This document shows positions 36,201-51,200 of a stretch of 64,000 bases of DNA, piece after piece. Both the position numbers and the translations under genes were made by a program. Under the pieces are notes generated by a model. The model saw nothing but the letters and a program-made list of their open reading frames with translations. It had not been told where the DNA came from and did no database searches. The first letter of the stretch is position 1, and each line of letters begins with the position of its first letter. Origin of the DNA: Apoda limacodes (taxonomy: Eukaryota > Arthropoda > Insecta > Lepidoptera > Limacodidae); contig OX291545.1 in NCBI GenBank assembly GCA_946406115.1, forward strand, positions 8,694,001-8,758,000, given 5' to 3'.

Positions 36201-39200
36201 TTTATTTGATTCACAGGTTGCGAAACCATGAATTTGTGCTTATATAATGTATAGCTTCTCGTGACGGAGCCTATATAGAGTATTGATATTTTTCTGTGTA
36301 CGACTTGTTGTTTCTAGTTGCAGTTTGTTTCTAGCTAGAGCAACGTTATATGCCTATATTATAAAACTTACCTCTTTTATAAAAGGCGAAATATGTGGCC
36401 AAAATTAAGAGATTTAATTACCTACGCCAATTTATTGAATTGATTTAATTATATTGTTAATCAATTATTTTCTAGAAACAATAATGTCTTAAGGCCATAC
36501 AGAATAGATAACATTCCAATCGAATGAAGGATTTCTCATTTTCCATATTTTCTTTATTAATTATATTAATCAGTACATACCTTGTGGAGGTTCGTTGGTC
36601 ATCTTGACACCATTTTGTAGTACATATACTGGAAAATGATCAGCTGGGTATGATGTCAGCCAAAGTCTAAAGTCAGGATGCGTTAAATCTGGAGTCAAGG
36701 CTTCGCAAAGCTAAAAAAAAAAAGTTTGAAGGTGCTTAACATTTGATGCTACACAAACGAATTTTTGTTATGATAATGTTATTATAATAAGATCAATTAT
36801 TATTAGAACAATTTAAGATTTTAAATAGTAACCGTAAACCTGCTCTTGTACAGTTATGGACTAAGATGGTTTAATTATGTATCCCTTACGTAATAAATTA
36901 CTAAGTTGTATATTAATAAGTGGTACAAAATAAAAGACTAGTAATAGAATATATACACCATTTAAAAGTTCTTGACAATCAAACGGGTAGGTAAGTAATG
37001 GCAGATAGATAAGGTTTTGTTGACTTACTTTTTCGAGCATCGGCATCCAGCTCTTAGCTAAGTGACAATTTTGAAGCACCACCCATGTGCCAGTACGAAC
37101 TCCTTCTTCAACCAACCTTACAGCAATAGGACCTTGTCCTTGACCGAGTGACAGAGAGAAGAGTCGGGATGAACCAAAGCCCTGTTAAGCATTTTCACAT
37201 GATATAACCATATTTATAGAACTTTTTAGTTTGAAATTATTAATTTATTTACCTGATCATCTGCAAACTTTAACAGTGTACCCATAGGATCTGACCCAGG
37301 CGTCAGCACAAAGAGAAGGGGGATACAGCAATGAGATTCCGTAAACGAGGATAGTAGGTCAAAAAGCGGTGGCTCCACAAATTTGTGACCCAAATGTGCT
37401 AAAAAATTACAAAACCATTTTACACACATTCATCAAAACTATATAATCAAAACCAGTGTCAAAATGTTATGTTCAAGTTTTTATGATGTTTAATCAGTCC
37501 TGCACCTCGAATGTCAAAGTGATAACTGGTATCACCAAATCCATACTAATGCGAAAGTGACTCTTTCTGTCTGTATGTTCCCTCTTTACGCTTAAACCAC
37601 TGTTCCGATTAAAATGAAATTTGGCAAGGAGATAGTTGAGTCCCGAGAAAAGACAAAGGCTACTTGAAAACGTCAAGTGTGAGTCGGTTTTCTTCTATAA
37701 TTGAGCAGTTGCCGTTGAAATCCTACACCGAATTTAGCGCGAGCGGAACCGCGGTCAAATTTGGCATGAAGATAGTTTGAGTCCGTGGAATGGACATAGG
37801 CTACTTGAAAACGTCAAGCGTGAGTTTTTTTTTCTATAATTGAGAAGTTGCCGTTGAAATAACCGAATTTAGGGGGGTGAAACCTCGGGCAAAAGCTATT
37901 TTATTATGTAACCCTTTGCACCTGCACCTATAATATTCATGTAAATAACCCATAGACTGTAAAGAAAAAAAACAATGAAACATTGTTATTTTTTTTAGTT
38001 TATGGTTCGTACCTATGTATTAATATTATCACGGTTTTTATCCCCAGAAGGAGTTACTCCCTAGTGGCTAGACACACCCACATCATAATGTGGGGTACAG
38101 CCTCATTTCACCAACCACTTTAGTCCTGCGTCACAGGAGGTGAGCATAGCACGGCGAGACTGCTTCTGATGACGTAACAGTTAGATGGCTTTAAATATGC
38201 CCCATCCATTAGGGATATATAAAGTAATAAGTGGTGAAACAATAAACCAGGTACAGTATACTATACTTAACTATATTGCCAGTTCCTGTAAGTCAGATAG
38301 TAAGGGTTCGTACCAGTTGTAAACATTATTACAGTCGTAATATATAGAAGCTTTCAGTTTTTTTACCAGCAGGTAGTTGGTACTCAAAAATATTAAATTA
38401 AAAAACTTAAAAACATTAGGCCATTGCGATGAGAAAACATTGCTTGTCGAATTTCAAATAACAAATTATTTTGAAACTAAATATCAAATGGAAATGGATT
38501 TAAAGTCAACTCCATTTTCACTCAAAACGCTGTAGCTTAATTACGAGTACAACTAATATTTTTTAACATCAATCACTATCACTTACCTTCAACAAATTTC
38601 ATAACTGCGGGTACCATCATATCCAAACGCATACACCGCAGCACCATCAATTTCTGCAAAAAAAAAAAGATCTTAAAGAAAACCTTCAAGAAACGAAAAA
38701 ATCAAATTAAACATATGGGTTGTTTACCTCAAAATCTGTGAGTTTTTGTTCCCAAGGAGCTGGCAGCGGTTGGTTATATGGATCCTTAGTATCGCAATAG
38801 GATTCCCACTTCTTAATATTCGCCATGAAGTGATCAACGATACCATGAAATCTTTCGTATTCATTAAGCCTAAAGGTCAATAATAAATTATATTACGTTT
38901 ACCGTACGACTATTTAACGAACAAACTAATAATCAATATTAAATGAATGTAAGTAAGTATAACTTCATGGTTTTATTTTAAACTCCAGATGGGAGTAATC
39001 AGGGCCACAATATACACCTGCTTGACCCACAATGCAGAAGAAGAATGATATTTTTTTTTTTTGAAGATATCTGACAGGATTGAGAGGCACTTGTGGCTAC
39101 CATGTCATAGGTCCCGGGTTCGATTCCCTGTAAGGAGCAACCAATATTGTTTTTTTATTTATTTATTTAATTTCTTTACTGTACAGTTGTCTCGACTCTG

Positions 39201-42200
39201 GTTTGTGTCCGGCACAGGGATAGGCTCACCACCACATATTACGTTTGTGGGATAGAATACTATGAGTGAAACGTAGACGTTACTCGGCAGACATACGTTC
39301 GTTAAATCTCTGACCTCTTCGGGTATACGTATCGTGATGGTATATTATAATTATTAAGCATATTATCTTAAATTGAAAACGACAATTGCATAACTTACTA
39401 ACTTAAACAACTTTTACTAAGCCTATGTTGTCTGTCTGCCTGTGCAAACTTTAAAGGGACCCTCAAAGGGCTCTATCTCATACATCGAAGTAGATTTTTC
39501 ACCGAATATGTGTTATCAAGACGGATTTTTGGTGTAACTAACCCATTAAATTCTGACCAAGCCTGGGGTGTAAGAAACTGCACAGGATTAGGTGGCACAT
39601 GCCTTGGCTGTGCTCCCCCCATTAGGAACAAAACCTCGTGTTGCTCTAGCTTTCCCTCCGCCATCAATATGGTAATTGCCAATAGAAGAGAAAACACAAT
39701 TTTATCCTGAAAAGATCGTCAGCTGACGTGATCAACACACTCACACGCACACAAAATTGTTTACAAAATAAAGTTTGTCAATCCAGCTATTATATATAGG
39801 TTTATAATACTAGCTTACTTATGCGACTTCATCCGCGTGGACTTTTGAAAAAAGGGGTAGCTTTTAAATGTTAATTGTAACCTACATAAATATCAGAATA
39901 CTTACGGAGACGATTTCTCAAAAACGGTAATAGACAAATACCATTTTTTATGCATCATCAAAGATTACTGACCTTCATACAAACTTCGAACCCCCACCCC
40001 ATTAATACCAATCTAAAATATAAATTTCATAGAGCATGCCTAAGTTATAACAACATTTTTGCAAACTTTTTAGTTCTCTAGACCCAGTAATTGGCTGTGC
40101 ATTGATATATCAGTTTATTATTTTATACATGTATATTAAACGACCTAATTGTTAAACATTTTTTTTTAATCTACAATTTAGAAAAATATCAGTGTTACTG
40201 ATTGCCGAGGTAGGTACATGGTCGTGACACACAGGAAGGCATTGGACACGAATCTTAAACATACAGTCCCATTTTCACCCATTTGGTAGTAGGCTAAAAT
40301 TTTATATAAATATTTGCTTAAGTACTTACCTTTTCAAACAGACTTCTGCATATATTTGCATACAAAGAATACGTAAAATATTCACGTAATATAGAAAGTC
40401 GTTCTTCTATTTCATCAACCTTTTCGGTATTGTCAATGGAAGCCGCGAACAAACCTTCAAACCAGGCTAGGGAGTACTGATACATAGGATCAATGTTTGC
40501 TAGGGATGCTAGAACCCAAATTTATATTTATTTATTTACCTTAATACATAAATAACAAGTTCTCTTCAGTTTAAATAAAAAAAATATAAAAAGTTTGTTT
40601 TTCTTTTTAAGCATTTTTTTCAATTTAATAATGTCTAAATTCAGATTAGATCCAAAAACATTAAATAGTAGAAAGGTGCTTACTATAGTGTGATTTTGTT
40701 AATGAAAAACTCTCGTATTGCCCATGGCATGCTATGTGGAATGAAATATAATGTGAGCTGGCACTGTGTTAACAATTTTATTTTTACAAACTTTAACGTC
40801 ATGAATGAAAACACTTTAATTGCACACGAGACTACACATACATACAAAAACAGCAGAACTTTTAAGATTTTTTGTTTACATAGAACACGATAAATGTCAA
40901 CATTTAATTACAACCTTATTTTGAATCGGTCATTTTACAATTTCATTTTTTTCATATTAATTTTTTAACTCATGGATAGGTCGGTACTTACCAGTAAGGA
41001 AGAATAAATCAGTGGAATGTAAAGCAATTGGTACATAATCATTTCGAGCTACGTCAATGGCCTCTTCTGTGACTATAGCCACTTCTTGTTTCTCTTTTAT
41101 TTCATTTGCGGTATCCTTGGCTGAGTTAAGGATCTAAGGTGCACAAATACAAATAAATAAGCAAATAAGTAAGTTATAAAAGTTTGAATTCTTCTATTAA
41201 GCCAGCTGTGAGCATATCACCAACTACTATTACTATTTATTAATAATTTTGCGTAACAGGCCTACAAAAAAATGCATATTCCATAAAGAATCTTAAATAT
41301 TTTAGTACAATGACTTTTCCAAGTTCTTCCTAGCATACCCAACAAACACGGGCTCTCATAAGCTGAAGCTGAAAAAAGTCTAGTTTAATGTTTTGGACAA
41401 GAATACCATTTTGGCAGCTCGCAACAAAGAGATGAGAACAAAGCTGGAAAAGATAGGTGATTCTGGTGTCACCCAACGCGTTAGAAGTTCGCCGCTTTAT
41501 ATATAACCTCATGATGATATTTATTTATATCTCATATCATTAGATTAGTTTAAGAAAACAAGAAACAAATAAATGAATTAAGTCTCCATTTAAAATACAT
41601 CATTTTCAAAAAAAATAATTGAAAAATTGATGCTGCACATATAAACAATAAATCTGGATTTGAATTCAATATCGATTATTAATTTATATGAATGTATGAC
41701 CAGATATCTGTCATAAAAAACAAGAATAACGCGATATGTAGTGCGTGAGTAGTGCAACTACATCGCAATTCACTGAGATTTTTAATAAAGCATGAAATAA
41801 ATCAAGTAGTTTATTATACATCATTGTTATCAAAATAAGCAAAGTTGTAAATTAATAGCACTTAGAACTTTGAAGATTTCTTTGCCAAAACTTAAAAAAA
41901 TAGTGAAAATGGGTCAGTTTAGGATTCTTTTCTTAATTTAATCGTGTTTTCAGGTGTTTCAGGGTCTTAGGTTAGGTATCCCGAAGAACACAGTCATTAA
42001 ATTTTAGGCGGATCTGCTCAGTGGGTCTGGAGAAACATTTGCCAAAACAATGAAATTTAGGTGGCCTCTAGGAAAACAAGTAAAATAGCATCTCTTACTT
42101 GCACGGCTTCTTCATCTTCTAGCAGATGTTCGGAAGTTGAAAGAACAGTAAGAATTTTCTTCTCAATTTCTTGCAACAATCTCCTGTGCTCAGCTCCTTG

Positions 42201-45200
42201 GGTAGTAAGTTCTATCTTAGCTAGTTGCAAGTCCGGCCGCTCACGAGCCACCACGCGAGCCAGCAGTTGTGCTTGAAGACCATCCTTCGCTATCATAAAG
42301 TTCACCAAAGTCACTCGAACTCCTACTTCTGGTAAATAATGTGGATTTGCCAACTTCGTACTTATATACATTCTAAAATGCGAAAAAAGAAATACTTTTT
42401 CAAATATTGAAACGTATGCTATGATTTTATATTTTTTGATATTTTTTTACCTGAATTCTTTACTATATTCAACGATAGTATCGCCAATTTTAATACAAAG
42501 TGCACCACCTTGACGGAATGTCTGTTGCTGAAGTAAAGGCTCTAACATTGGATCTAATTCCTCAAGAACATTTTCTAACAGCACCTGAAATGAATTACAC
42601 CTCCAAATTAATTAAAAACAAAAAAAATTAAGGGGATAACAAAAAAGTGAAGATTTTATACCGGTTGTCCAAACTGAACAGCATTTTCAAACACACGACT
42701 AAGATCAGCTTGTGCCATTCGAACCACCGCTAAATTGTTTGGCTTTTCCATGTTCTTAATCCAGCGGTTGGCTTGGCCCTGCGGATCTATCATAAGTGGC
42801 CAACGGCGAGCATTTCTGGAATAGTAAAACAACAAAATCTTATCTAAACTCGTCTACTGAAACAAAAGTTCAGATATCAACAAAACCTTACGTTATAATT
42901 ATAGCACTCTCGATACTGAAGTCATCAGAAGGCAGTCCATCAATATTCCATTTCTGAATAGTAACTGCTTCTCCGAGGGTGCTTATTAAACTATAGTCAA
43001 GGGTACATTCTACTCCACAATCGTTACAATCCTTTGCCCATTTCTTTATCTGTAGTAGAAAAAACAAAGAAATAAATAACTGTATTGATGGATCCATTTA
43101 TTTGGAAGTTTTCTTCTGTTGTTTTATTCAATTACTTGTTTTTGAAAATAGGTAAAAACGTCTTACCATAAATTTTAATATAAACACTTTCAATTTAATT
43201 AAAAAAACTTAGCTATGTCACTCTATTGTTTAAATCAAAGTATTATAGTTACGGCAAAAAAAAATATCTACATATTGAATTTTATAACGTCTTGTTTTAA
43301 TGAATAAATTATCACTTAAGAAACTATAGTGTTGATTCGTCGGTTGGTCAGGTAGTATTTGAATTCATTTAAAGTATCAATATTATTTTTTTATTTTTAA
43401 ACGAAAGTTTGTGATGTGATAATGTGTAACTTGCTTGTATGTGTTAATTCCAAACAATTCAACTGTTCAACTAGTAGCATAGTAGAAATAGACAAGTAGG
43501 TTTTCTTTATTGCTAGGTCAGTACAAAATCTTATGATGCTGGCAACATCAACAGCTATACGCACACATGCACACCGTGTTACATATCTTGTCTACTTCTC
43601 TATTTTTACTACAGAATTATTATCAACATGGCAAAGATGACGACATGACATATGTTTACAAGTATGGAACTCTTATTGTAAAAGTTAGATTTATAATTGG
43701 CCTGTTTTTTGTTACTGTTTAACAATTCAATCAAATAAACAGACCTGATTGTTTCTAAATGTAGCCGTGAACGGTCCAAGGTAGGCTATGATTCCTGCCG
43801 CTATTAATATATCTCCTGAAAAATAAATGTTTTTTAACCGATAAGTAGCAAAAAAGTAAGACGATTAAATCTAAATCTTTTCCTCAATAAGTTTCTTAGA
43901 ACCCTTTTGAATACCACCTCTTAACAATGCTGATTTCTACCAGAAAGCGTTCTTTATATAAATTTTCGTTATGAATAGGCAATTTTTTTAATTTTTTTAA
44001 CGTAATTATGAAAGGCTTGCAACACCAGGGCATTACTATTGCGTTGTAAAGCCTTAACCCTGTAAAAATTTTATCACTCCTTTTATACTTAATACTGTAG
44101 TCCCTATACCAAACCTTGCTTGGGATCTTATTCCACATGGATGGTAAGGCATTTCTGGAATTGTGGAACCAAAGAAAACGGGATTTCTTAGCAGTGAACA
44201 CGAAGACTTGTGTCTCAGGTTTAGGTTCAATCGGACCAAGTTTTTCTGTTTCTAGTCTGGCACCTCGGACGGAGTGGTCTTGATTTTCGACTCAAGTTCC
44301 CGCGGTTTTCCTCCAAAATGGAACAAGGGATGTTGGGACAGCCCGTTTAATAGGCGTATGTATGTTGACGATAGACAAGATACTATCCTGTTAACTTTTG
44401 GACTAGTCATGTTCATTCTTATATTATGTGCTACTTATCATAATTATTTTAATCAAAATCTGATGACTTGTCTATCAACTACCCTATTGTAAATGACGTT
44501 TACCTGTCAATGAATAATAAGTTGCACGCAACTCCTTTGCTATTTGTGTCCATCTAGTTTTTTCGCCGCCCAAACCAGATATTAGCATCTCGGCTCGTTT
44601 TAACTTATTGCTGCAATTCATTACTTCATCGTCCAATATCTTCTGTTGCCGACTCTGTTCTGCTAATGCTTTTTCTAGTTTTGCCAATTTATCTTGGATC
44701 TAAACATATCAATATAAGAGACCTTATCGAGTTTATATTACAAGCTTGGGCCACGACATCACTCGTGTAAATTTTGGTTTTTTTGCAATCAAATAAATTC
44801 GAAAGCGAGTTTGTTTATTTACCCTTTCTTCACGTCACCACGGAGAATCCTATTAAGCAATTTGGCACATGGATAGTTAAAAAGACGGAGAATGACATAT
44901 AGGCTGCTTTTTATTCCATAAAATTGAAAAATTCTCGCAGAAGAATTGATCTTGTAGAAGTTCCTACTTGGCTTGGCTTGGCATCAAACTGAGTTTATCC
45001 CTATCATTACACTCGTCCTTTTATAGCACTAAAATATTGGTGCATTCGTATGTAATTTAGCTTCTCTATTTATTTTTCCCTTTCAGATACCCATCCCATC
45101 AAGCGTAAGTTAAAATACGGGTACGAAGCTTAGGGTGTCCTGATACGAATTGTGAAATTCTAAATAAAAAATATTTTTATTATATTAGTATTATTGTTAT

Positions 45201-48200
45201 AATTTATATAATTTTATTCAATACGAGGTTGTTATTTTACATACAAACCCAAAATTAAAGCCCGTCGCACACATAGTTATAAATATTATTTTATTTAAGT
45301 TTTGTATATATCTATTTTGACATATTTATATATATTATAGCTATGTGTATTAAGGGCTTTAGGCTGAAATAAATCATGTTTTTAGTTATAACTATAAACA
45401 CTCACTTTATATTTACTAAGAAATTAACAACAAACAAAAATATTCTCGATTTTGATTTAACTATTATTCATTACTCTCATGTGCAAAAGACGAAATAACC
45501 AACAATAAAGAAATTGTTTTAAATTTTAGTTTTAAATCAATCATATTAATTTGAACACCATTGTTATAAGTATATAGGTCACATAGTTGAAATGAATTTA
45601 TTGATTCGTCACACCACACGCCATCTCATCGCTCGCCGGCATAAACGTGTATTAATACAGGCGTATTAACAATTTAGCCACAAATCAAATCTTAACTGGC
45701 TTACAACTCTTATGTGTATCTTTATTAATAACTAAAAAAACTGCAGAGAACGTAAGAGCTGAAGAAGACTAGTAGAAATATATAAATATATATATTTCTA
45801 TATTTAACACCGTATGTACAGTAGGCAGCACATCATACTACCCACCCCTATATACCTACAACTACAACGTTTAGCTACAGATAAATCGTGGGAAAGAGAC
45901 GTAACATTGCTCGGCTGTCATTTATGCATAATGTACGGTTGCAGACAGCTAATGTAAGACGAAATAATAAAATATGGCACTTGCACGTGTTTTATGCTGC
46001 GTTGCCCCTTGATCAAAGGGTCAAAGGCCACTAAGGTTAACTTGATATGCGGCCTACTGTACGTAACCAACAAAAATATCGAACATAATATATATTTTAA
46101 CCTCTCTAAGTTGAGCTTGCTTCACTGCTAGGGCGGACATAGCCTTGTCATACACCGCCTGAGCCGCAGCCAACCTTTGCTTTTTGGGTGCTACCACCTT
46201 TGCCACCTTATCGTATTTGGTCATCGCGATTACCCATTTGCACATTCCTGTAAATATAGTTTTACCTACTTAATATGTAAGCACTAGCTGCACACAGCGG
46301 TTTTGCCTAAGCAAATATTAATTTACATATTTATTGTACATTAGAACAGTTAGTTGGCTATTATATATCATGTATTTTTTTTTGTATACCTCTAAAGTGG
46401 CAAACAAGCTTACGGCCCGCCTGATGGCAAGCGGTCACTGCAGTCTGTGGACGCTTGCAACCACCAGGGGTATCACTCGCGCGTTGCCAACCCTTTAAAA
46501 ATCTCAGAACTTCTTTCTTGAAGAACCCCATATTGTATACTTAGTGAAAGCCTTGGCAGGGAGCCAACCCAAGCGTTCGCGCGAGGAAGTTCTTCTGAAA
46601 CTACACTGTACGCGACTATTAAGGTTTTCCGAGCAATCTAACTTTTCTAAATCTATGTTGACTGTAATAATACCTTCAGCAGCAACGGATACTGTTCTAA
46701 TTTTTTCTGGGACAAAGCCTTCGTCTTGCATAACAGTCGCCATAAGTTTCTTCATGACAGGGGGTGGAATGTTATCCTTGTCGTAATTCTGTAGTGACTC
46801 CAAAAATTTAATATCGTTTAGTATCTTCTTCGATGGGCCCCAATAGTCTTCTACGGTACCCATGCCAGATGGATTGGGTATCTTATCAGGTTTCAAATCC
46901 TAAAGTTTTAAAATGGATAGTGTCATGTATTATAACAAGCTAACTTTTAGGGTTATACTTGGTTTAATATAGACATAGAAAGAAGAGAGTGTGACAGAGG
47001 CGAAACGAACCTGTAGGTTTTGTCTCTTCCTTACTTGTTTTAAGAAACATATAGAAATAAAATGGCGGAAGTTGATAAAAAGAGGATAGGGATCAAAAGT
47101 TCGCTTTATCTCCTTCTAAAGCGTGGTCAATATTGTGAAGCTATTGCGCATAAATTATTACCTACTAACTCGAAGTCTATGGTTTAACTACAATACCACA
47201 ACCTGGCCAGGGAACTTAATTACAAACTATAAAGAACCCTGTAAATTAGATCAATGGATTTCGAGGTATACATGCAATATTAAAATTAAATTGATTTATT
47301 TAAATATTTGATCTTTTTAAATTAAAGTGCATTTTTTATACTATATCATTTATTTATAGGTGCGTTGAAGTCTTATAATAAGCTGCATTTTACTTTTTTA
47401 ACTTATATATAACTTTATAAAGATGCAACGTATTTTTCTTATTTGCATTGTAAGTAACTGAAAAAGCTTTAGCAGAAAATTGTAATAACCAGTGTTATAT
47501 ATTATGCACATAAGGCGGCTCTGTAAATAACCTACAACAAATATCATCTCTTAGACAACATAACAACACAAAAAAAAAAACTGTAAAGCAGAGTTCATGA
47601 GAAAAATGAATATTTCTTAGTGATAAAAAAAAAATTACCGCTGATTTACTATTCCTGAAGAACTGTAAAAAAAACATACACACAGCAAAGATAACACAAT
47701 TTTAACAGTTCCGATTTTCAATCTAGTTCATCTAAAAACATGTTAAAAATTAAAATTAAACATTAATTTTCCTCATTACCTGCCCACTAAGTGTAGTCAT
47801 TATTTAATTGGCGTGCTGGATATTTGCTGGTTCAACTATTGATGTTATTGATGGTTTCCTCAAAAAACAAGCAGTTAATATTATACATACTTACCGTATC
47901 ATCCTTTAGAAGCATTAGAAAATTAATAGATCAATTAAAAGGCAACAAATATGACCATGCAAAGCCAATTGGGCAAGAAATATATAGTTATGAAACATAA
48001 CTATCCAACAATCGTTCAACGGTTGATATACGTAGTGAGTACAATTACAATTATATGGTAATTTACTTCCAAATTAAAGTACTTTGTTTTGAACATTAAC
48101 CATCTTTTTATTACGAATTTTCAATCATAATGTAAATCACTGAAAACCAGCGTTAAAAGTGATTCTTTTTCAATAATTACATCTATATATCAATAAAAAT

Positions 48201-51200
48201 CATACCTTCAATATGCAAATGGCTTCCATGACAAGTCTGATCCCTCTGGGGGGACTCTTCATAGTCTTGATGAAAGTGATATCCTGAGGAGTCAGGGTGT
48301 CTAAAGCTGCGAGCGCAACGTTGAGGATCGGCATCGCTTCCGCCAAATCTGCATCGCACTCATCTTTGATAGCTTGAGCTTCTTTGGCCTACAAAGCAGG
48401 AAGATTAACTCATGAATTTAAAACCTAGTTTTGCAGTAATCATAGCACAAATAGTTTTTTTTTACTTACGCGATATCAAATAATAAGAAAAATACCAAGA
48501 ACAGGAACCCCATTGCTTGTCCACTTTTAGACGGACTATAATCAGTAAGTCAGCATTGAGTTGGGGCCTGGTCTTTCATATTATACCACATTACTTTAAA
48601 GTCGGTTATTTACGACTTATGACATATATACAAAGCCACTTATTCAGGTACACTGTATGACACTGCTTATGTTGTGACGATGGGCTCACCGCCTGTCACG
48701 CAGGCTAAAATGGATACTCAAACAAGACTTTCCCCCCACATTGTGTGGGTTTGTATCCAGCCACTGGTTACCCTCTTGTGGGGAATAAAACTGCGAGGAT
48801 ATATATACATACAAGAAATATTCATTATCATATTCGTAAAGTTCGAATTATTCGTACTTAGAATTTAGGCAAATTTTGTTACTCCTCACTTGTTCTTCAG
48901 CTGCAGCCTGGTCAATAAGTACGTCGGCTTCTATCAGTGCCACCTCTTCTTTCTCCTTTTCTACCTTGGCTGTGGTCTCTGCTACTGCTGCAGCACCAGC
49001 CGCAAGCTTAGGTTGAAGTACTTCTAATGCTTCTTGCAGTGCTCCGACTGATTTAGCCGCAACGGCAAGTTGGTCCAAGCCCGTAAGATAACGTTTTTCA
49101 CCGCTCAGTAATTCCCTAATTTAAAAGAGTTCAGATAAACTATACCAGGCAAGTTCTCAAAAAACAAGCAAAAAGCATTTCATGTAACAATTTAGGAAAA
49201 CAACTTTGTTTAGGGTATTTTGACCCTACTGAATACGAACATGTCTTTTGGAATATTCCATAAACACATTGCCTTGCTTACTTAAAATTTACTATTAAGA
49301 TTGAAGTTCAAGGTTTTTTGGGCCACCGAAATTTTGTTACATAAAAGTAAGCGATAAAGCAAGGACAATGAGAAAACGACAAATTCCGAGTTTAAACATT
49401 CGTTTATCCTACGATTTTGCCTATAGACGCTTTCAAATCAAGGAGTATTACTCGCGCATTGCCGACCCTTTTAATATCTAATCACTCCTTTCTACTATCT
49501 CATTCCTAAGCCACGTACGTCCATAAGTTGTTTTCTTAAGAGTTATCACGAATCGACTTGCCCAGAGGCTTAACAAATATCAGCCTCCGGAACAGGCTGG
49601 ATTTCAAAAAGGCTACAGGCACCGTAGACTACATGCACAATAATGCACATACTCGTACTGTGGCAGAAGACCAAAGAGTGAAATTAGCCGCTTTGTCTCA
49701 CCTTCGTGGACTACAAAAAAGTCTTCGATTCAAAACTGGTTTTCATTTCCAACCGGTTTTTTATAGGCCTCTTTCATACATTGTACATTACATATACAAC
49801 AAGACGCACAGAACAACTAAACATTAACAAAATTTGACACTCCAAACTTAAGGTAAGTAAATTAATGTGTTTGGCATCTGAGAGAATCCCTAAGCAAACG
49901 TTTATCATTATTTTAAGCCAATGGAGAAGGGAAATATAGGGGTAACAGATTATTGACTGCCACTTTGGATACCCATTGGACCCCTAGGGAAAATTTCCCT
50001 TTGGTAACAGGCAGATTCATATACAGTGGAGTCGAAATACCATAAAAAACGTGGTTGCCCTTATTGTTCCATGCTTGCTGTATGCTTTTGCACTTTATCA
50101 AGACAGATTTTCGAATCAAAAGGCCGAGTCTAAACGACAAATAAATTTATACAAATGCAGTATATTGTTCGTTTTAAAAAGCCAATTATCAAAGTTTGTG
50201 ATAGCCCAGAAACCTAGATCCTCGATTCCCCCCCTTAAAAAACGCAGAAAAAAGAGGCATTTCGATCACTTCTAGGGGTAATTTTTGCGTTTTACTATTT
50301 ATTTTGCCTTCTTAAATTGCCAATAAAAGTATAATTCATTGAAAACCATATCTATGGGTACAATTGATGCAATATTTTGTTTTAAGTGTCCAAGGAATCT
50401 AGCCCATCTGATTCTGTTATATTTTATTCATTCCCACACCCCAAATCTAAATATGTATTTTTTTGTATGAAAAAATTCAAATGAAGCTATTTCAGGCAAA
50501 TTTAAACAAAACTGTATGATATTTATAGGAAATAATATCCTCAAATTACTGTCTAAATTATAGCAAAAAATATCAGACATTTTAGCGGACAATTTAAGTT
50601 TGGCAAAATTTCACGAAATTTTTAAACTGCTGTAAGTAATTAAACAGAAAGGGAGAAAATGGATTATTTGATTTCATTTATCACAAGATATAAGCCAAGT
50701 TTACCTTTATCTTTTTTGTCGACTTCGTAGCTCAGTGAATAATAAACCGACTAGACAAACATATATGTAATGAACATTGGTGTATGTCTTGAGACTGGGT
50801 GTTTTATATGTATTATATGTTTTTATTTGTTAACAAAAGAAAGTACCTATATATATGTAGATGTCTGTATTTGTATCCGTTGTCTGGTATCTATAATACA
50901 AGCTCTTCTTAGTTTGGGACCAGATGGCGCTGTGTGTTATACCGAAAAATATTTATTCGTTCGTTCATTTCAGCCCAAAAACATCCACTGCTAAACGTAG
51001 GCCTCTCCCTTATGTCTCCACAACCACGCGCCCACGCCCATCGGCTACCTGCAGCTCTAACCAGGTCGTCTGTCCAGCTGGTAGGAGGCAGTGCCAAATA
51101 TGAGATTTAAAATAGAACGAACTTTTTTAAACCTGAACATTGATAACTAAAGAGATAACAGCGGGTTGATTTCATAAAAAGATTGCTAACCTTTTTTGAA

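Noticed and set aside
43896..44239. Two overlapping minus-strand frames of 101 and 61 codons
   Set aside because: They lie in a family A repeat copy. The two frames are shifted readings of the same non-coding repeat.
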